DNA of 64,000 nt, taken from positions 1-64,000 of the forward strand of contig NZ_JAMOIC010000013.1 of NCBI RefSeq assembly GCF_024448895.1. The letters run 5' to 3'. The position numbers were made by a program, and so were the translations under genes. Below are positions 63,432-64,000 of the stretch, one piece after another (position 1 is the stretch's first letter; each line of letters starts with the position of its first letter). The stretch comes from Stutzerimonas stutzeri (lineage in GTDB: Bacteria > Pseudomonadota > Gammaproteobacteria > Pseudomonadales > Pseudomonadaceae). The notes under the pieces were generated by a model. That model worked only from the letters and a program-made list of their open reading frames with translations, was not told the DNA's origin and searched no databases.

Positions 63432-63869
63432 TTATTTCAGGTAAGGAAGCCAGCTTTCGACGGACTGCGTCAGAAGGCTGTGAACATGTTCGAATGCGGG
63501 CTTTGATTGGCGATAAGGGTCGGGGATTTCCGTATCGTCCAGCCATTTACCCAGCAGGAAGGTCTTTCCGTGTACTTCAGGTGCGATCTGGCGGATGTGC
63601 TGAATGTGGCTATGCTCCATGGCAAGAATTAAATCCGCCTGATGCAATATCTCGCTATCGACCTGGCGAGCACGGTGGAATGTGTGGTCCATGCCGTGTT
63701 CTTTGAGCACCTCATGTGCTGTCTTGTCCATTGGGTTGCCTACTAATGCACCAATGCCTGCTGAGCTAATCCTCAGGCCTTTTCCCTGGAGTCCGTGGGC
63801 CAACAAGGCTTCAGCCGCTGGGCTTCTGCATATGTTTCCGACACAGACGATCAATATGTTCTGGAACAT
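63432..63869 (-). CDS. wzb: Low-molecular-weight protein-tyrosine phosphatase (Wzb-like)
   Basis: A 145-residue cytoplasmic phosphatase. The P-loop is VCVGNICRSPAAEALL near residues 10-22 (CX5R with Ser), and the general acid Asp is in DTEIPDPYRQSKPAFEHV near residue 117. It removes phosphate from the Wzc tyrosine cluster, which is needed for cycles of polysaccharide assembly. wzc follows after 15 bases. The region to its 5' side (63870-64000) holds no gene that I can support; the cluster's promoter or further genes lie there or beyond. Confidence 0.95.
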   Translation of the reverse strand: MFQNILIVCVGNICRSPAAEALLAHGLQGKGLRISSAGIGALVGNPMDKTAHEVLKEHGMDHTFHRARQVDSEILHQADLILAMEHSHIQHIRQIAPEVHGKTFLLGKWLDDTEIPDPYRQSKPAFEHVHSLLTQSVESWLPYLK

Positions 63870-64000
63870 TCGGTCAGCCTCGCAGCCCAGATTTCATGGG
63901 CATACGGGCCTGCGTAATGCAGAACGCAATTCTGATATTGCCTCGCTTCATTAGTTCAATCTTCCTGCTGCGCTCGCGCTTGTAATGTGGCGTAGTTGCC

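Overview
The window looks like a chromosomal segment of a Pseudomonas sensu lato, most like the Stutzerimonas (P. stutzeri) group. It is GC-rich, carries the Pseudomonas-type arrangement of pobA and pca genes, an OprD-family porin, three TRAP transporters and a DUF3649-PepSY-DUF3325 iron-associated trio. I see no rRNA, tRNA, CRISPR array or insertion sequence. The species call is an inference from gene content.

Region 1 (1-14850) is a patchwork. It holds the tail of a probable methyltransferase, an LPS-kinase-like gene and a decayed dgkA. Three LysR regulators follow, each next to its likely targets: VOC + GST, an exported-looking SDR, and a PACE efflux pump. Then come an ATP/ADP-type transporter, a NucA-type nuclease, a 949-residue LysM protein of unknown function, and a TonB receptor killed by one in-frame stop but still carrying a near-consensus Zur box.

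Region 2 (15100-26290) is signalling and ion physiology: a membrane diguanylate cyclase, a Ktr-like K+ uptake pair, a TRAP transporter without its binding protein, a PP2C phosphatase / Ser-Thr kinase / double-FHA operon, and an orphan curlin-repeat amyloid protein.

Region 3 (26585-50000) is a catabolic island for hydroaromatic and aromatic acids. A TRAP transporter probably imports quinate or shikimate. An NAD-type quinate/shikimate dehydrogenase, a type II dehydroquinase and the fused 3-dehydroshikimate dehydratase QuiC convert these to protocatechuate. PobA, with its AraC regulator, makes protocatechuate from 4-hydroxybenzoate. PcaHG, PcaB and PcaC, under PcaQ, take it to the enol-lactone; pcaD, pcaIJ, pcaF and pcaR are not in the window. 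A third TRAP transporter with an OprD porin closes the island. Shared cis-elements tie the parts together: PcaR-like boxes before quiC, aroQ and the third TRAP operon (the last an exact match to the remembered consensus); a 20-bp element shared by the quiC and aroQ promoters; a perfect PcaQ dyad before pcaH; and A-rich Crc/Hfq-type motifs at the ribosome-binding sites of many catabolic genes. The island also contains a ZapE-like ATPase gene inside the pca operon and a ParD-like/methionine aminopeptidase pair.

Region 4 (50207-64000) holds the iron-associated membrane trio and then a minus-strand exopolysaccharide cluster: wzb-wzc-GH5 glycosidase, wzy-like polymerase, GT2, WecG-type transferase, gmd-rmd (GDP-D-rhamnose) and wza. 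The cluster probably continues beyond the right edge, because no initiating transferase or flippase is present.
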